Notes: generated from the sequence alone by a model not told the origin. 62,812 nucleotides of DNA from Spirulinaceae cyanobacterium SM2_1_0 (GCA_012031265.1 JAAUTY010000022.1:1-62812); one strand, 5' to 3'. Shown: positions 38,766 to 48,599, counted from the stretch's first letter. Translations and numbers: made by a program.

Positions 38766-39059
38766 GACCAGTTGGGGGAAGTTGCTCCGTAGTCTCCAAG
38801 ACGCCACCAGAGGAATCGTCGGCGCATTTTTGCTACGAAATCGCCGACTTGCCGGACGCCGTAGATTTCCTCGCCGTGCTCATAATGGCTTGATGTCTAG
38901 TCTAAACGAATGATTTCTCATCCCCGACCTCGGTGCGGCTGAGCCACACTGGCTTGATTTTGACGCATCAGCGTTTGAGGGTTCCAGCTCGCCGCGAATC
39001 CGGCTGTGGGCATTCTTCATCGGGTTTCGCTTCGGGCACGAACAGCCCGCAATTGAAAG

Positions 39060-39701
39060 GTGATTAAGCTTACGCACATGACCATACGGAAATCTGGATT
39101 TGATCGCCGCCGCTGGGGTCTCACGATTGGGATCGTCAGCCTCACATTGCTGCTCGCAATACCCGGATTCTCGAACGACTACGCCGCAGTCCTTGCCAGG
39201 CAGCTCACTGCGCGTGACTTCCGTGCAGCCGATGCGTTGACGCAACAGTGGCTGGAGCAAGCAGCAGGCTCCGGCGATTGGCGGGAGCAGCAGGCGGCGA
39301 TCGCCCGCTTCTCTTGCTCAGAATTACAACGCATTGATGCGCTCTGGCAGAGCGCGAGCGAGGGTCGTTTTGGGATTGGCATACAAGCGCAGCTCTGGGC
39401 ACAATTGCTTGCCGCCGCACCGACAGATGCGGAGCCAATCCAAGCCTACGGACGCCTCACCGAACAGGTGGGCTGGGTTGCACCCGGTTCACAACCTTGG
39501 GACTATCGCCATCGGGTGCTTTCGGAGCTAACCTTTGCCGCGACCGCTCCGGCCGGGCATTGGCCGGCGCTGGGCGTGTGGTACATGACCCGTTGGCAGG
39601 AAGGCATGATGGGGCCGCCACCGGGCGCACCGATCGACATCGGCGGCCTAGATCGCACCCTCTTCCTGACTGAGCAGTGGTGGGCGCGATCGCAAGCCTA
39701 G
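39060..39701 (+). CDS. GUN4-domain protein with an N-terminal membrane segment
   Basis: This 213-residue protein has a hydrophobic segment at about 19-38 (WGLTIGIVSLTLLLAIPGF), then a GUN4-like region: ARDFRAADALTQQWL, SCSELQRIDALWQSASEGRFG, and PAGHWPALGVWYM. GUN4 domains bind porphyrins and activate magnesium chelatase, but the housekeeping Gun4 is cytosolic. This one appears exported or anchored, so it may bind tetrapyrrole elsewhere. The start is GTG 39060, or ATG 39078. Confidence 0.72.
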   Translation: MIKLTHMTIRKSGFDRRRWGLTIGIVSLTLLLAIPGFSNDYAAVLARQLTARDFRAADALTQQWLEQAAGSGDWREQQAAIARFSCSELQRIDALWQSASEGRFGIGIQAQLWAQLLAAAPTDAEPIQAYGRLTEQVGWVAPGSQPWDYRHRVLSELTFAATAPAGHWPALGVWYMTRWQEGMMGPPPGAPIDIGGLDRTLFLTEQWWARSQA

Positions 39702-39716
39702 CCAATTGGATCAGCC

Positions 39717-41381
39717 TTAGCGCAGCGCCTGAGCTTCGGCAACCCCGGCAGCCTGACGCCGCTCAGCCGTTGCCGCTGCGCCCTGCTTCGCTCGACGCGC
39801 GGCGGCTGCAAAGGATTGGGGCAGGGCGACACCGCCAGGTAACTGGCTGATGGTCAGCAGACCGCTCATCAATGCCGACATGATGCCGCCCATGTAGACA
39901 TCCGCCCCGGTGAGGTAGAGGCCCGGCAGCGGTGACTTCACCCGCGTCCAGGCGGCCTGCTCGGGTTGGAAGCGATCGCTCGCCAGCGGCAGCCCATAAA
40001 TAGCCCCCTGGGGATGCGCGGTCAAGTACTCATTGGTCAGCGGCGTCGAGAGTTCTGCGTAGGCGATCGCCGCCGCAAAGCCAGGATAGTGCCGCTCGAC
40101 CGTGGCAATCAGGCGCGCTTTTAACTGCTCCTTCAGTGCCTCGTAGTCTTCGCCCCGCTGTCGCCAACCGCGATCGCGCCATTGAGCAAAACTGGCATAG
40201 TCGGTGAAGGCGAGCACTTCTGCTGTGTGTGCCGATGCCGCCGGATCTTTGAGCGAGGGGAAGGAGAGGTAGAGCTGGGGTGGCTCACCGGACTCAAGCC
40301 AGTCGCCGCGCTGAGCATAGGCGGCATTGTGGTCAAGGTGTGTGTAGAGCCAGTGATTGCCACCTTGAAAACCGAGTTGGCGCGGATCGGTGTTGAAACC
40401 GATGTAGAGCGCCAAGTTAGTGGTCGCGGCGCGATCGCCCACATAAGCCCGCAAGTCCTCACGAAAGGGAATCGTCACCGCTGCGGGCACCAGTTTGAGA
40501 TAGGTATTGGTCACCCCAGCATCCGAAACCACACACGGCGCAAAGTACTCTTCGGCCGGAGCCTCCGGGTGGTGTGTGGTCTGCACCCGCACCCCCGCTG
40601 CCCGGCCGTGGTCGAGCAGAATCTCGGTCACCTCCCGGTTGAGCAACACTGCGCCGCCGTGGTGTTCCACAATCGGTTGTACGCTGGCGGCAATAGTGCC
40701 AGCGCCGCCGACGGGATAGTAGCCGCCTCCGAGGTAGTGCAGGGCGATCGTGGCGTGAACCGCAAAGGGGCTTTCAGCCGGGGGTAAGCCGTAGTCACCC
40801 CACTGCGACACCAGCAACGCCTTCAGCTCGGGGCTGCGAAAATGGCGATCGAGATAAGCTTGCGTCGTCAGCTTGAGGTCAAAACCGCTCCAGAATTGTC
40901 CCAGGTGCGTGAACAATTGCACGGGCCAAGCGGCATTGACGCGCAGCCGCTGCAAAAACAGGGCGCTGGTCGCTTTGGGCAAGTCGCGGCAGTAGCGCCG
41001 GATTGCCGCCGCCTCATCCGGAAAGCGCGCGATCAGATCGGCCTGGTAGCGGTCGGGATCGCCGTAGACCGCGAACTCCAGACCGGGGTAGACAAATTTT
41101 TCAAACGGCTCCGGCATTCGCTGCCACTCGACACCGCCGTCTGTAATCAAATCGAAGAGTTGGCGCGGCATCGTGCCCGCTTGCATTTGCCCGACATAAT
41201 GCACGCCGACATCCCAGTGGAAGCGGCCGCGCTGGAAGCTGTGTGTGAAGCCGCCGAGGGTGAAGTGGCGTTCGAGCAGCAACACCCGCCAGCCGCGCAA
41301 TTGCGCCATCAGGCTAGCGACGGTGAGGGCACCCATTCCGGAACCAATCAGGATCAAGTCATAATGGCGATCGCGCTGCAT
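39717..41381 (-). CDS. NAD(P)/FAD-dependent oxidoreductase, carotenoid-isomerase / RetSat-like
   Basis: This 554-residue flavoprotein has the dinucleotide-binding motif LILIGSGMGALT, the ERHFTLGGFTHSF segment and a C-terminal LYLTGADVYMGGI FAD-binding motif. It resembles CrtISO and retinol-saturase-type enzymes that isomerise or reduce polyenes; the substrate is unknown. I chose ATG 41381, which has GGAGG nine bases upstream. It is divergent from a TetR regulator with a long inverted repeat between them, so it is probably the regulated target. Confidence 0.83.
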   Translation of the reverse strand: MQRDRHYDLILIGSGMGALTVASLMAQLRGWRVLLLERHFTLGGFTHSFQRGRFHWDVGVHYVGQMQAGTMPRQLFDLITDGGVEWQRMPEPFEKFVYPGLEFAVYGDPDRYQADLIARFPDEAAAIRRYCRDLPKATSALFLQRLRVNAAWPVQLFTHLGQFWSGFDLKLTTQAYLDRHFRSPELKALLVSQWGDYGLPPAESPFAVHATIALHYLGGGYYPVGGAGTIAASVQPIVEHHGGAVLLNREVTEILLDHGRAAGVRVQTTHHPEAPAEEYFAPCVVSDAGVTNTYLKLVPAAVTIPFREDLRAYVGDRAATTNLALYIGFNTDPRQLGFQGGNHWLYTHLDHNAAYAQRGDWLESGEPPQLYLSFPSLKDPAASAHTAEVLAFTDYASFAQWRDRGWRQRGEDYEALKEQLKARLIATVERHYPGFAAAIAYAELSTPLTNEYLTAHPQGAIYGLPLASDRFQPEQAAWTRVKSPLPGLYLTGADVYMGGIMSALMSGLLTISQLPGGVALPQSFAAAARRAKQGAAATAERRQAAGVAEAQALR

Positions 41382-41403
41382 GAGTCGTAGCCTCCCAATC
41401 AAA

Positions 41404-41453
41404 TGTTTACGCCGACAACATCAGACTAGCACCAAATGTTGACAACGTAAACA
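41404..41453. promoter_or_regulatory. Candidate TetR operator in a divergent promoter region
   Basis: Two arms, TGTTTACGCCGACAACAT (41404-41421) and ATGTTGACAACGTAAACA (41436-41453), are inverted repeats matching at 15 of 18 positions and separated by 14 bases. They lie between the oxidoreductase start (41381) and the TetR start (41493). TetR regulators typically bind such palindromes next to their own gene, so autorepression and control of the oxidoreductase are likely. Confidence 0.65.
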
Positions 41454-41492
41454 CCAGGTGACATCATGTGAAACACAAACAGCCCCCGAGCC

Positions 41493-42125
41493 ATGTCTGA
41501 GGCGAAGTCCAGCTACCATCACGGTGATTTGCGGCAAGCATTGATTGACGGTGCGATCGCCGAGATCGCGGCAGGCGACCCTAGCCAGTTGTCATTGCGG
41601 GCGATCGCGCGCCGCGTCGGTGTCTCCCACGCCGCTCCCTACCGCCACTTCGCCGACAAAGAAGCCCTCCTCGCCGCCGTCGCGGAAGAAGGGTTTTGCG
41701 GCCTCACCGCTGCCCTCACAGCCAGCTTCACCACCACTGAACCGCAGACGCTGCAACAGCTTACGGCCGGCGGTCATGCCTATGTCACCTATGCTCTTCA
41801 CCATCCCCATCACTACCGGGTCATGTTCAGTAGCTGTCCGGGGCCACCGGAGCGTTACCCTGAATTGGCTACTGCTGGACAGGCAGCCTTCATGGTCTTG
41901 GTTGAGGCGATCATCGCGGGGCAAGCCGCAGGTCGTGTTCGCGCCGGTGACCCGATGCAGTTGGCGCAGGTAACCTGGTCGCTGGTTCACGGCATCGCCA
42001 TGCTCACCATTGACGGCTACCTCCAATCGCCCGATGCGCAGCAGGTCGCGGAGTTAACAGCGCTGGCAATGCGATCGCTCGTCGAAGGTTTGCAAACTCC
42101 GGTCAACTCGGCAGTGGTTCAATAA
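41493..42125 (+). CDS. TetR/AcrR family transcriptional regulator
   Basis: This 210-residue protein has the N-terminal TetR DNA-binding domain: YHHGDLRQALIDGAIAEI and the helix-turn-helix LSLRAIARRVGVSHAAPYRHF (about 33-53), followed by a ligand-binding C-terminal domain of the WHG type (HAYVTYALHHPHHYRVMF). It is divergent from the carotenoid-isomerase-like oxidoreductase gene and has a palindrome upstream. The ligand could be a lipid or isoprenoid, by analogy with its neighbour. Confidence 0.9.
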   Translation: MSEAKSSYHHGDLRQALIDGAIAEIAAGDPSQLSLRAIARRVGVSHAAPYRHFADKEALLAAVAEEGFCGLTAALTASFTTTEPQTLQQLTAGGHAYVTYALHHPHHYRVMFSSCPGPPERYPELATAGQAAFMVLVEAIIAGQAAGRVRAGDPMQLAQVTWSLVHGIAMLTIDGYLQSPDAQQVAELTALAMRSLVEGLQTPVNSAVVQ

Positions 42126-42210
42126 AACGGGTGCATCCCATTTTTGGGCTACATGGAGCCAGCAATTACTGCTAACAATAGCTGCATTGATCAATCCATT
42201 GGCGCTGTGA

Positions 42211-42864
42211 TTATGGCCCTATGGCACGCCGGAGGGGTTGGAGGGTGCGTTGCAGTTGGCTCAGACCGACCTCAGCCGCGAAGGCGAGCACGGCAACTGG
42301 GAGCGCGCCGACGAGCAAGATGGCGCGATCATTGAGCGAGAAGCCGAGCACGATGAATTGCCCCAGACCGCCAGCACCGACAAAGGCGGCGAGCGTGGCA
42401 CTGGCGATCGCCTCCACCGTCGCGGTTTTGATCCCAGCGACAATCGTGGGTAGGGCGAGTGGTAGTTCGATCTGCCGGAGAATCTGCGACCGGGACATCC
42501 CCATGCCGCGCGCCGCTTCCAGGACAGCCGGTTCGATGCTGCGAAAGGCGACATCGGTGTTGATCAGCAGCGGCGGCATGACTAGAACGGTCAGCGCGAC
42601 CACCGCCGTGACGAAGCTCAGACCTAGGTAGGGAACAGCGATGAAGAGAATGGCTAGACTCGGCACGACGCGCAGGCCGTTGAAGCCATTGATCAACACG
42701 GTAGCGGCGAGGCGCGATCGCGAACTCAGGAACCCCAGTGGCAAACCCAAGACAATGCCAATCGCCAGTGGGAGCGTCACAAGCCGCAAATGCCCCCCTA
42801 AGGCCGCCCGAAAATCGTCGGGGTGGGTGAGCGCGTATTGCCAAGCGGCGTGAAAAAGATTCAC
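42211..42864 (-). CDS. ABC transporter permease, glycine betaine/choline type (orphan)
   Basis: This 217-residue membrane protein has about six hydrophobic segments and the EAA loop EAARGMGMSRSQILRQIELP, matching the OpuCB/ProW class of osmoprotectant permeases. I prefer GTG 42864; TTG 42867 is also open. No ATP-binding or substrate-binding gene is next to it, although such permeases normally sit in an operon with both, so its partners must be elsewhere. Confidence 0.82.
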   Translation of the reverse strand: MNLFHAAWQYALTHPDDFRAALGGHLRLVTLPLAIGIVLGLPLGFLSSRSRLAATVLINGFNGLRVVPSLAILFIAVPYLGLSFVTAVVALTVLVMPPLLINTDVAFRSIEPAVLEAARGMGMSRSQILRQIELPLALPTIVAGIKTATVEAIASATLAAFVGAGGLGQFIVLGFSLNDRAILLVGALPVAVLAFAAEVGLSQLQRTLQPLRRAIGP

Positions 42865-42986
42865 CAAGATGGATGTTCAGGATGAAGAGATCGCAGCCTG
42901 ACCCGTATTGAGGCGCTGGTCACGGCGACGTTTGACCACGATCGAGTAGTATAAATGAACTGCAAAGACGGGGGGGTCATCTCGGC

Positions 42987-43388
42987 TCAATTGCTAGTCG
43001 GCAGCAGATTGAGAATTTGGTTGACAAACTCCTGGTGATCGACGATAGGCTTCGAGATGTAGCCGTCGGCACCGCTTTGTTTGAGGAAATTCTCGCGATC
43101 GCCCTCCATCGCGTGCGCCGTCACCAGAATGATCGGCAGCGCCGAGGTACTCGGATCGGCTTTGAGCATTTGGGCGATTTTAATGCCATCCACCGACTTG
43201 CCTTGATAGACACTGTGAGCCAGCGAGACATCCATGAGAATGATATCCACCTCACCGGCCTGGGCGCTCCGCATGACCTCCTCGACATCTTCCGTGCCTT
43301 TGACCTCCAAACCGCCGCGCTTGGTGAGGATCTTGGAGAATACACGCATATTTACAGGATCGTCTTCTACAATCAAAACGGTCGTCAT
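42987..43388 (-). CDS. Single-domain response regulator (DivK/CheY-like)
   Basis: This 133-residue receiver domain has acidic pocket residues D9 and D10, the phosphoacceptor D53 (LMDVSL), T90 and K113 (SKP). There is no output domain, so it must act through protein partners or in a phosphorelay. The chosen ATG 43388 gives the standard N-terminus MTTVLIVEDDP; the frame open to 43472 is an overextension. It is divergent from the gyrase gene. Confidence 0.88.
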   Translation of the reverse strand: MTTVLIVEDDPVNMRVFSKILTKRGGLEVKGTEDVEEVMRSAQAGEVDIILMDVSLAHSVYQGKSVDGIKIAQMLKADPSTSALPIILVTAHAMEGDRENFLKQSGADGYISKPIVDHQEFVNQILNLLPTSN

Positions 43389-43529
43389 GGGTTTACCAAG
43401 CCAGTCGATAGGAAAATAAAGAACCACCCAGTTGCTAAACAGCAGCGGTTTACCTTTAAGTAATGTTGCCATCCCAACGGCAATCCGTCATCATTATCTG
43501 ACCGTAAGGCATTAGGACGCAAAACACTC

Positions 43530-46007
43530 ATGGCCGATCAGCCGAACCCTGGAGCCAGGCAAATTATTCCCACGGCGCTGCACGCTGAGATGGAACGATC
43601 CTACCTGGAATATGCCATGAGCGTCATCGTCGGGCGTGCCCTACCCGACGCCCGCGACGGTCTCAAACCCGTACATCGCCGCATCCTCTACGCTATGCAC
43701 GAGTTGGGGTTGACCCCCGACCGCCCCTTTCGGAAATGCGCCCGCGTCGTCGGCGATGTGCTGGGCAAATATCATCCCCACGGCGACCAATCGGTCTACG
43801 ATGCCTTGGTGCGGCTAGTACAAGACTTTTCTAGTCGCTACCCACTGCTCGCCGGTCATGGCAACTTCGGCTCCGTGGACAACGATCCGCCCGCCGCCAT
43901 GCGTTACACCGAAACGCGCTTGTCGCCGGTTGCCCAGCAGTCCTTGCTCGCCGAGATCGGCGACGACACCGTTGATTTCGTTGATAACTTCGACAACTCG
44001 CAACAAGAACCGCTAGTTCTCCCCGCGCAGTTACCAATTCTATTGCTCAATGGCTGCTCGGGCATCGCCGTGGGCATGGCGACGAATGTGCCGCCGCACA
44101 ACCTGACGGAAATTATCGACGGTCTGATCGCGCTGATCGACCGCCCGACCCTCACTGATGAACAACTCTGGGCGATTATTCCCGGCCCTGACTTCCCGAC
44201 TGGCGGCGAGATTATCGATGTGACCGGCGTGCGCGAAGCCTATCAAACCGGGCGCGGCACGATCCCGGTACGGGGCGTCGCGCAGATTGAGCAGGTTCAA
44301 ATTGATGGTGGTCGGCGGCGACGCACTCGTGAGGCGATCATCGTCACTGAATTGCCTTTTCAGGTCAACAAGGCGGGCTGGATTGAAAAACTGGCTGATC
44401 TCGTCAATCAAGGGCGCATCGAAGGTATCGCTGATATTCGGGATGAAAGCGATCGCGATGGGATGCGGGTGGTGATCGAAACCAAACGCGACACTGATCC
44501 CCGCCGTCTGCTGCGCCAACTCTACCGGCAAACGGCGCTGCAAAGTAATTTTGGCGCGATCTTCCTCGCCCTGGTCAACAATGAACCGCGTCAACTCGGT
44601 TTGCGGGAGTTATTGCAGACTTTTCTTGCCTTTCGCGAACAGACGCTGACCCGTCGCTACAGCCATCAACTCGACCAGGCGCAGCGTCGTCTACATTTGG
44701 TCGAGGGTCTGCGCATCGCGCTGGCGGCGATCGACACTGTGATCGAAATCTTGCGCCAAGCGCCCGACGGGACGACGGCGCGGGGACGCTTGCAGGAACA
44801 GTTGGCGATCAGCGAAACGCAGGCGGATTCGATCCTGGCGATGCCGCTGCGGCGACTGACCGGCCTCGAGCAGCAGAAGCTCCAGACCGAGTATGACGAA
44901 CTGCGCGGTCAGATTACTGAGCTGGAGACTTTGCTGGGCGATCGCCACGAGCTACTCAAGTCGTTGAAAAAAGACCTGCGGGCGCTGAAACGCAAGTTTG
45001 GCGACGCGCGTCGTACCCGCATTGTCCCCGCTGATCCTGATGCCGATGCTCCGGAGCTGCCGGAGGAGAGCAGTGACCCTCTCGCCATTCCTGAGGACGC
45101 CTGTTTGCAAGTGACGGCGAGCGGCTATGTGCGCTGGCAGGCGGCGGCGGCACGGTCGAAAAGTCGCCCGCCTACCAAGCTTGAGCAGGTGGTGGTGTTT
45201 AACGAAGCGATTGGCGATCGCCGCCAGTTCATCGCTGCCACCGAGAGCGGCAAGGTTTACCCCGTGGCGATCGGCGATGTGCCCGAAGCAGGCGAGCGTC
45301 GCCGCCGCAAGACGATGCTGCTGGATGTGTTACCGGCCAGTGTGCAGGCGAAGCGGGAAGCGGTGGTCGCGCAGAGCTTTCTTCCTGATAACCCAGGGCT
45401 GAATCTGCTCCTGCTGACGGAACGTGGCAAAATCAAGTGTCTAGCCGGCTCTGACTTGGCGGAGCTGAGCAATCGCGGCTTGAGTGTGTTGAAACTGAAG
45501 GCGGCGGATCGCCTGCACGCGCTGGACTGGATTCGGGGTGACGAGGAGGTGGCGATCGCCACCTCCAGCGGTCGCCTCCTGCGTTTCCCAGCCAGTGCGG
45601 AGCAGTTGCCGATCATGGGTCGCACCGCCCAGGGTAACCAAGCCGCCCGCCTGCGCGCCAGTGAACAGCTCGCCGGTTACGGCCTACTCCACAGTCGCGA
45701 TGACATCGTGTTATTGCTCTCAGAGCAGGGCTACGCCAAGCGCTTGCCGGCCAAAACGGCCCGCCTCGCCAATCGCGGTGACATCGGCACCCAGGTTTTT
45801 CACTTTGCCAACCAGCGCGATCGCCTGCTTGCCATGCAGCCGATCGCGGTCGGACAGGCGATCGCCCTCGTCACCAGCACGGAACGCCTACTCTACCTTG
45901 ACCTAGAAGCGATCCCCCTCGCCAACAAAGATGGCGCGGGGGATCGCCTAGCGGTCTTGACCCCTGAAGAAACCATCAGCCGTGTGCTCCAGCCAGCCGC
46001 CTTCTGA
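43530..46007 (+). CDS. Type IIA DNA topoisomerase subunit A (GyrA/ParC)
   Basis: This 825-residue subunit carries the DNA breakage-reunion domain: [27 protein letters not shown], and the catalytic tyrosine in [10 protein letters not shown] coiled-coil region and a C-terminal beta-pinwheel follow. I see no canonical GyrA box (QRRGGKG); the equivalent strand seems to read [10 protein letters not shown]. That may mark it as a ParC-like or second GyrA paralogue. The partner ATPase subunit is not in the window. Confidence 0.92.
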   Translation: MADQPNPGARQIIPTALHAEMERSYLEYAMSVIVGRALPDARDGLKPVHRRILYAMHELGLTPDRPFRKCARVVGDVLGKYHPHGDQSVYDALVRLVQDFSSRYPLLAGHGNFGSVDNDPPAAMRYTETRLSPVAQQSLLAEIGDDTVDFVDNFDNSQQEPLVLPAQLPILLLNGCSGIAVGMATNVPPHNLTEIIDGLIALIDRPTLTDEQLWAIIPGPDFPTGGEIIDVTGVREAYQTGRGTIPVRGVAQIEQVQIDGGRRRRTREAIIVTELPFQVNKAGWIEKLADLVNQGRIEGIADIRDESDRDGMRVVIETKRDTDPRRLLRQLYRQTALQSNFGAIFLALVNNEPRQLGLRELLQTFLAFREQTLTRRYSHQLDQAQRRLHLVEGLRIALAAIDTVIEILRQAPDGTTARGRLQEQLAISETQADSILAMPLRRLTGLEQQKLQTEYDELRGQITELETLLGDRHELLKSLKKDLRALKRKFGDARRTRIVPADPDADAPELPEESSDPLAIPEDACLQVTASGYVRWQAAAARSKSRPPTKLEQVVVFNEAIGDRRQFIAATESGKVYPVAIGDVPEAGERRRRKTMLLDVLPASVQAKREAVVAQSFLPDNPGLNLLLLTERGKIKCLAGSDLAELSNRGLSVLKLKAADRLHALDWIRGDEEVAIATSSGRLLRFPASAEQLPIMGRTAQGNQAARLRASEQLAGYGLLHSRDDIVLLLSEQGYAKRLPAKTARLANRGDIGTQVFHFANQRDRLLAMQPIAVGQAIALVTSTERLLYLDLEAIPLANKDGAGDRLAVLTPEETISRVLQPAAF

Positions 46008-46024
46008 CCCGCTCATTTTGACTG

Positions 46025-46048
46025 TAGAGACATGACATCGCGTCTCTA
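46025..46048. repeat. Hairpin between convergent topoisomerase and M15 genes
   Basis: TAGAGAC (46025-46031) and GTCTCTA (46042-46048) form a 7-bp stem with a 10-base loop. Similar TAGAGAC hairpins are common between genes in cyanobacteria. There is no T run, so termination by an intrinsic mechanism is uncertain. Confidence 0.4.
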
Positions 46049-46077
46049 GCAGCTTGAACAGCGGGATAACCCGTCAG

Positions 46078-47709
46078 TCAGTTGCGCCAGCGCGCCCGGT
46101 AATTGCGCGCATCGATATGGCAGAGGTTGGGAAACTTGAGGTAGCGGCCCAAGCCCCCCGGCCACCAAGGGTCAAGCGCCCAATAGAGCTGATTGCCGCT
46201 GAGATTCTCGCAGACAAAATCGATGGCATCGCCGACGATATGTCGGCTGTTGGACACGCCCCCGACAGCGCGATTGATTTGCGGGGGGCGATACCAGCTC
46301 GTGATGATGAACGGTTGACCGATTTGGTCGCGTGCCCGCTGCGCTAGCTTGGCGATGCGGACGATCGCATCCACCGTCGCCTGGTTGGGTGGCATCCTTG
46401 TGCCGCCTTTGGTTGCCTCCGCCCAAGTGAAATTGCCATTGGGAATAATCGGGGCCGAAAGCTGGATGTTGCGCGTTGTCCAGCGCGCGGGCGGCTTGGG
46501 AGCCACGATGGGGACAGGCTTTTGGTTTTGGCGCTGCTCCTCGAGGCGACGCAGATCGGCGCGCAGGGACTCAATCGCCCGTTCGCGCGTCGGTAGCTCG
46601 CGCCAGAGTTGCACCAGCCGGATCAAGGCCTCACGCTGGTGCTCAACCTCGGCATAAGCACTGGGCACACGACGGATGAAGCCGAGTAGCTCGCGGTCAA
46701 GTTGAGAAGCGAGTCGTTGCAGGGTCTGGCGATCGCCACTCCCGGCCGCCAATTGCGCCGGGTCAATGCCCAATTGCGCCACTGCTGTCCGCCGTGAATC
46801 GAGATTGCGCCAAACTCGGAAGGTCTCGGTGAGGGCATTGCGCTGTGTGCCCTTGCCCTCGTAGTAGTTCGGCACCCGCTGCGCGAAGGCAGTTAGCACC
46901 GGGTCAAGAATTTTCAAACCCCGATCAGCAGAGTTATTCGCCGCCAGCGATGTGATCGCCGTCGTGCGCGCGTCGAGTTCCCGCCAAAGTTGCACCAGCC
47001 GTAGCAGTGCCTCGCGTTGGTGAGGGTAGCCGCTGTAGTTGGGTGAGACCCGCGCCGCAAACTGTACGAGTTGCCGATCGAGGGCTTCCTCGCTCAGGTC
47101 AGCGCCGTTGCTCAGAGAGGCGATCGCCGCCTCGCGCGTGTCCAACTGCCGCCAGAGCCGCACCAACTCCAGCAGCGCTTCGCGCTGATGAGCGAGGCTA
47201 ATGAAATACTCCGGCACTTGCTCCACGAGCGCCAGCAGATCGTTATCGAGGCGAGCGAGGTTGCGGGAGGCGAGTGTGGTGTCGTATTCAGCAGTTAGCT
47301 CACTCTCGTAGGCTTGCTCGAGGCGATCGCGATCGCAGGCACGCAGTCGGGCCGTCGCCGTATCCCCCACGACGGGCACATAGCCATCAGCCAAGAGTTT
47401 CAAAAAGCTATCACTGTAGCGATCGCGCTCGACCTCCCAGAGGTCGTTGCCCCGCCAGCCCTGCTCGATCAGCCCGTCGGTCAACGTCCGCACGGTATTC
47501 GCAGCATATTGCACCTGTTCGACGAAAGTATCCAACGCCATCAGCGGCACGGAGGCCGTGGGCAACATTCCTAAGCCAGTTTCACCATCGGCTAAGTCTG
47601 GGGTGCGTTGCACCGCATAGAGTGCTGCCAGGATCGGTTGGTGGATGCCGGTGCGTTCGGCGGCCACCAGATAGTAGTAGTAACGTTGCGTCGGGGTCAG
47701 CTTGGTCAT
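46078..47709 (-). CDS. M15-type peptidase with four internal repeats
   Basis: This 543-residue protein ends in a D-Ala-D-Ala carboxypeptidase-like (M15) domain at about 415-543, with SWYRPPQ, SNSRHIVGDAIDF (H490, D494) and the final HID. The N-terminal about 110 residues are of unknown function. Between them are four repeats starting near 154, 210, 268 and 337, each with the pattern LDxxLxxFxxxVPxYY then HQREALLRLVQLWRELDTR. No signal peptide is visible, which is odd for a wall enzyme. The methyltransferase gene lies 35 bases upstream on the same strand. Confidence 0.83.
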   Translation of the reverse strand: MTKLTPTQRYYYYLVAAERTGIHQPILAALYAVQRTPDLADGETGLGMLPTASVPLMALDTFVEQVQYAANTVRTLTDGLIEQGWRGNDLWEVERDRYSDSFLKLLADGYVPVVGDTATARLRACDRDRLEQAYESELTAEYDTTLASRNLARLDNDLLALVEQVPEYFISLAHQREALLELVRLWRQLDTREAAIASLSNGADLSEEALDRQLVQFAARVSPNYSGYPHQREALLRLVQLWRELDARTTAITSLAANNSADRGLKILDPVLTAFAQRVPNYYEGKGTQRNALTETFRVWRNLDSRRTAVAQLGIDPAQLAAGSGDRQTLQRLASQLDRELLGFIRRVPSAYAEVEHQREALIRLVQLWRELPTRERAIESLRADLRRLEEQRQNQKPVPIVAPKPPARWTTRNIQLSAPIIPNGNFTWAEATKGGTRMPPNQATVDAIVRIAKLAQRARDQIGQPFIITSWYRPPQINRAVGGVSNSRHIVGDAIDFVCENLSGNQLYWALDPWWPGGLGRYLKFPNLCHIDARNYRARWRN

Positions 47710-47744
47710 GCACGATCACTCACTCAGCCCAGATACAGCTCAAT

Positions 47745-48368
47745 TTAACCCGCGATCGCCACGCCCCGATACAGGTAGCCGAGGATTTTTGGTGTTGCCT
47801 CGAGATAAAACTGCGCCAGCTCCTGACATTGGAAACCGGCTGCCGGAAGCAACTGGCTAAAATCTCGATTCAGCCGACAGCCGTCGCCGATCAACTGCTG
47901 CACCGGCGTCCAGCGCTGCTGCCAACGTTGCACCCCCGGCTCGTTGCTAAGCCCGTGCTCAATGAATGCAAAGCGACCGTCGGGTTTCAGGACACGCCGA
48001 ATCTCCCGCAATGCCGCCAGGACATCGGCCACGCTGCACAGCGTCCAAGTGCTGACCACCCAGTCGAACTGGGCGGCAGACAGGGGCAGCGCGGTGGCAT
48101 CGGCGACTTGCAGCTCGACGGGAAAGGAGACCGGGGCGAGGCGCGATCGCGCTCGTCGGTTCATGCCAGGATTGGGGTCAATCGCCGTCAGGTGCGTCAC
48201 CGCCGCCGGGTAATAGGGCAGATTTAACCCAGTGCCAAAGCCGACCTCCAGCACCTGCCCGGATACCGGAGCCAGCACCTGACGGCGCTGCGCCTGAAAC
48301 AGGTCACCTTGCATCCCCAAGTCAACCAGGCGTGGAAAAATGATTTGTGAGTAAAGATTCATCGTCAC
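47745..48368 (-). CDS. Class I SAM-dependent methyltransferase
   Basis: This 207-residue protein has the SAM-binding motif VLEVGFGTGLNLPYYP, an acidic second motif (AIDPNPGM) and a DWVVSTWTLCSV segment followed by FIEHGL. The pattern resembles the phospholipid N-methyltransferase / UbiE-like group. The substrate is unknown. It precedes the M15 peptidase gene by 35 bases. Confidence 0.87.
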   Translation of the reverse strand: MTMNLYSQIIFPRLVDLGMQGDLFQAQRRQVLAPVSGQVLEVGFGTGLNLPYYPAAVTHLTAIDPNPGMNRRARSRLAPVSFPVELQVADATALPLSAAQFDWVVSTWTLCSVADVLAALREIRRVLKPDGRFAFIEHGLSNEPGVQRWQQRWTPVQQLIGDGCRLNRDFSQLLPAAGFQCQELAQFYLEATPKILGYLYRGVAIAG

Positions 48369-48599
48369 AGGATTGCGTCAAGTTTGCCGCCCAATCCCCA
48401 GAATGTGGGCATCACTCCCCCTATCTTCGCGCAACAACACCGAGGCGGCAGACCGTTGCCTGACTGAGAAACATAGTGGGTCGAAAGTCCTACGCAACCC
48501 CCTTCATGAATGAATGCGTTACTGCTTAGGATATGCTCATACTAAAGTTTTCGGACAAGCAATCGGTAGCCACCCCAAATGTTTGACCTCGATAGACCG
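48369..48599. other. Intergenic region before repeat copy C
   Basis: No gene is visible in these bases, which together with the repeat that follows make a 338-bp gap. The stretch ends in GATAGACCG just before the CTAG of repeat copy C; the same GATAGACC motif precedes copy D. Confidence 0.5.
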
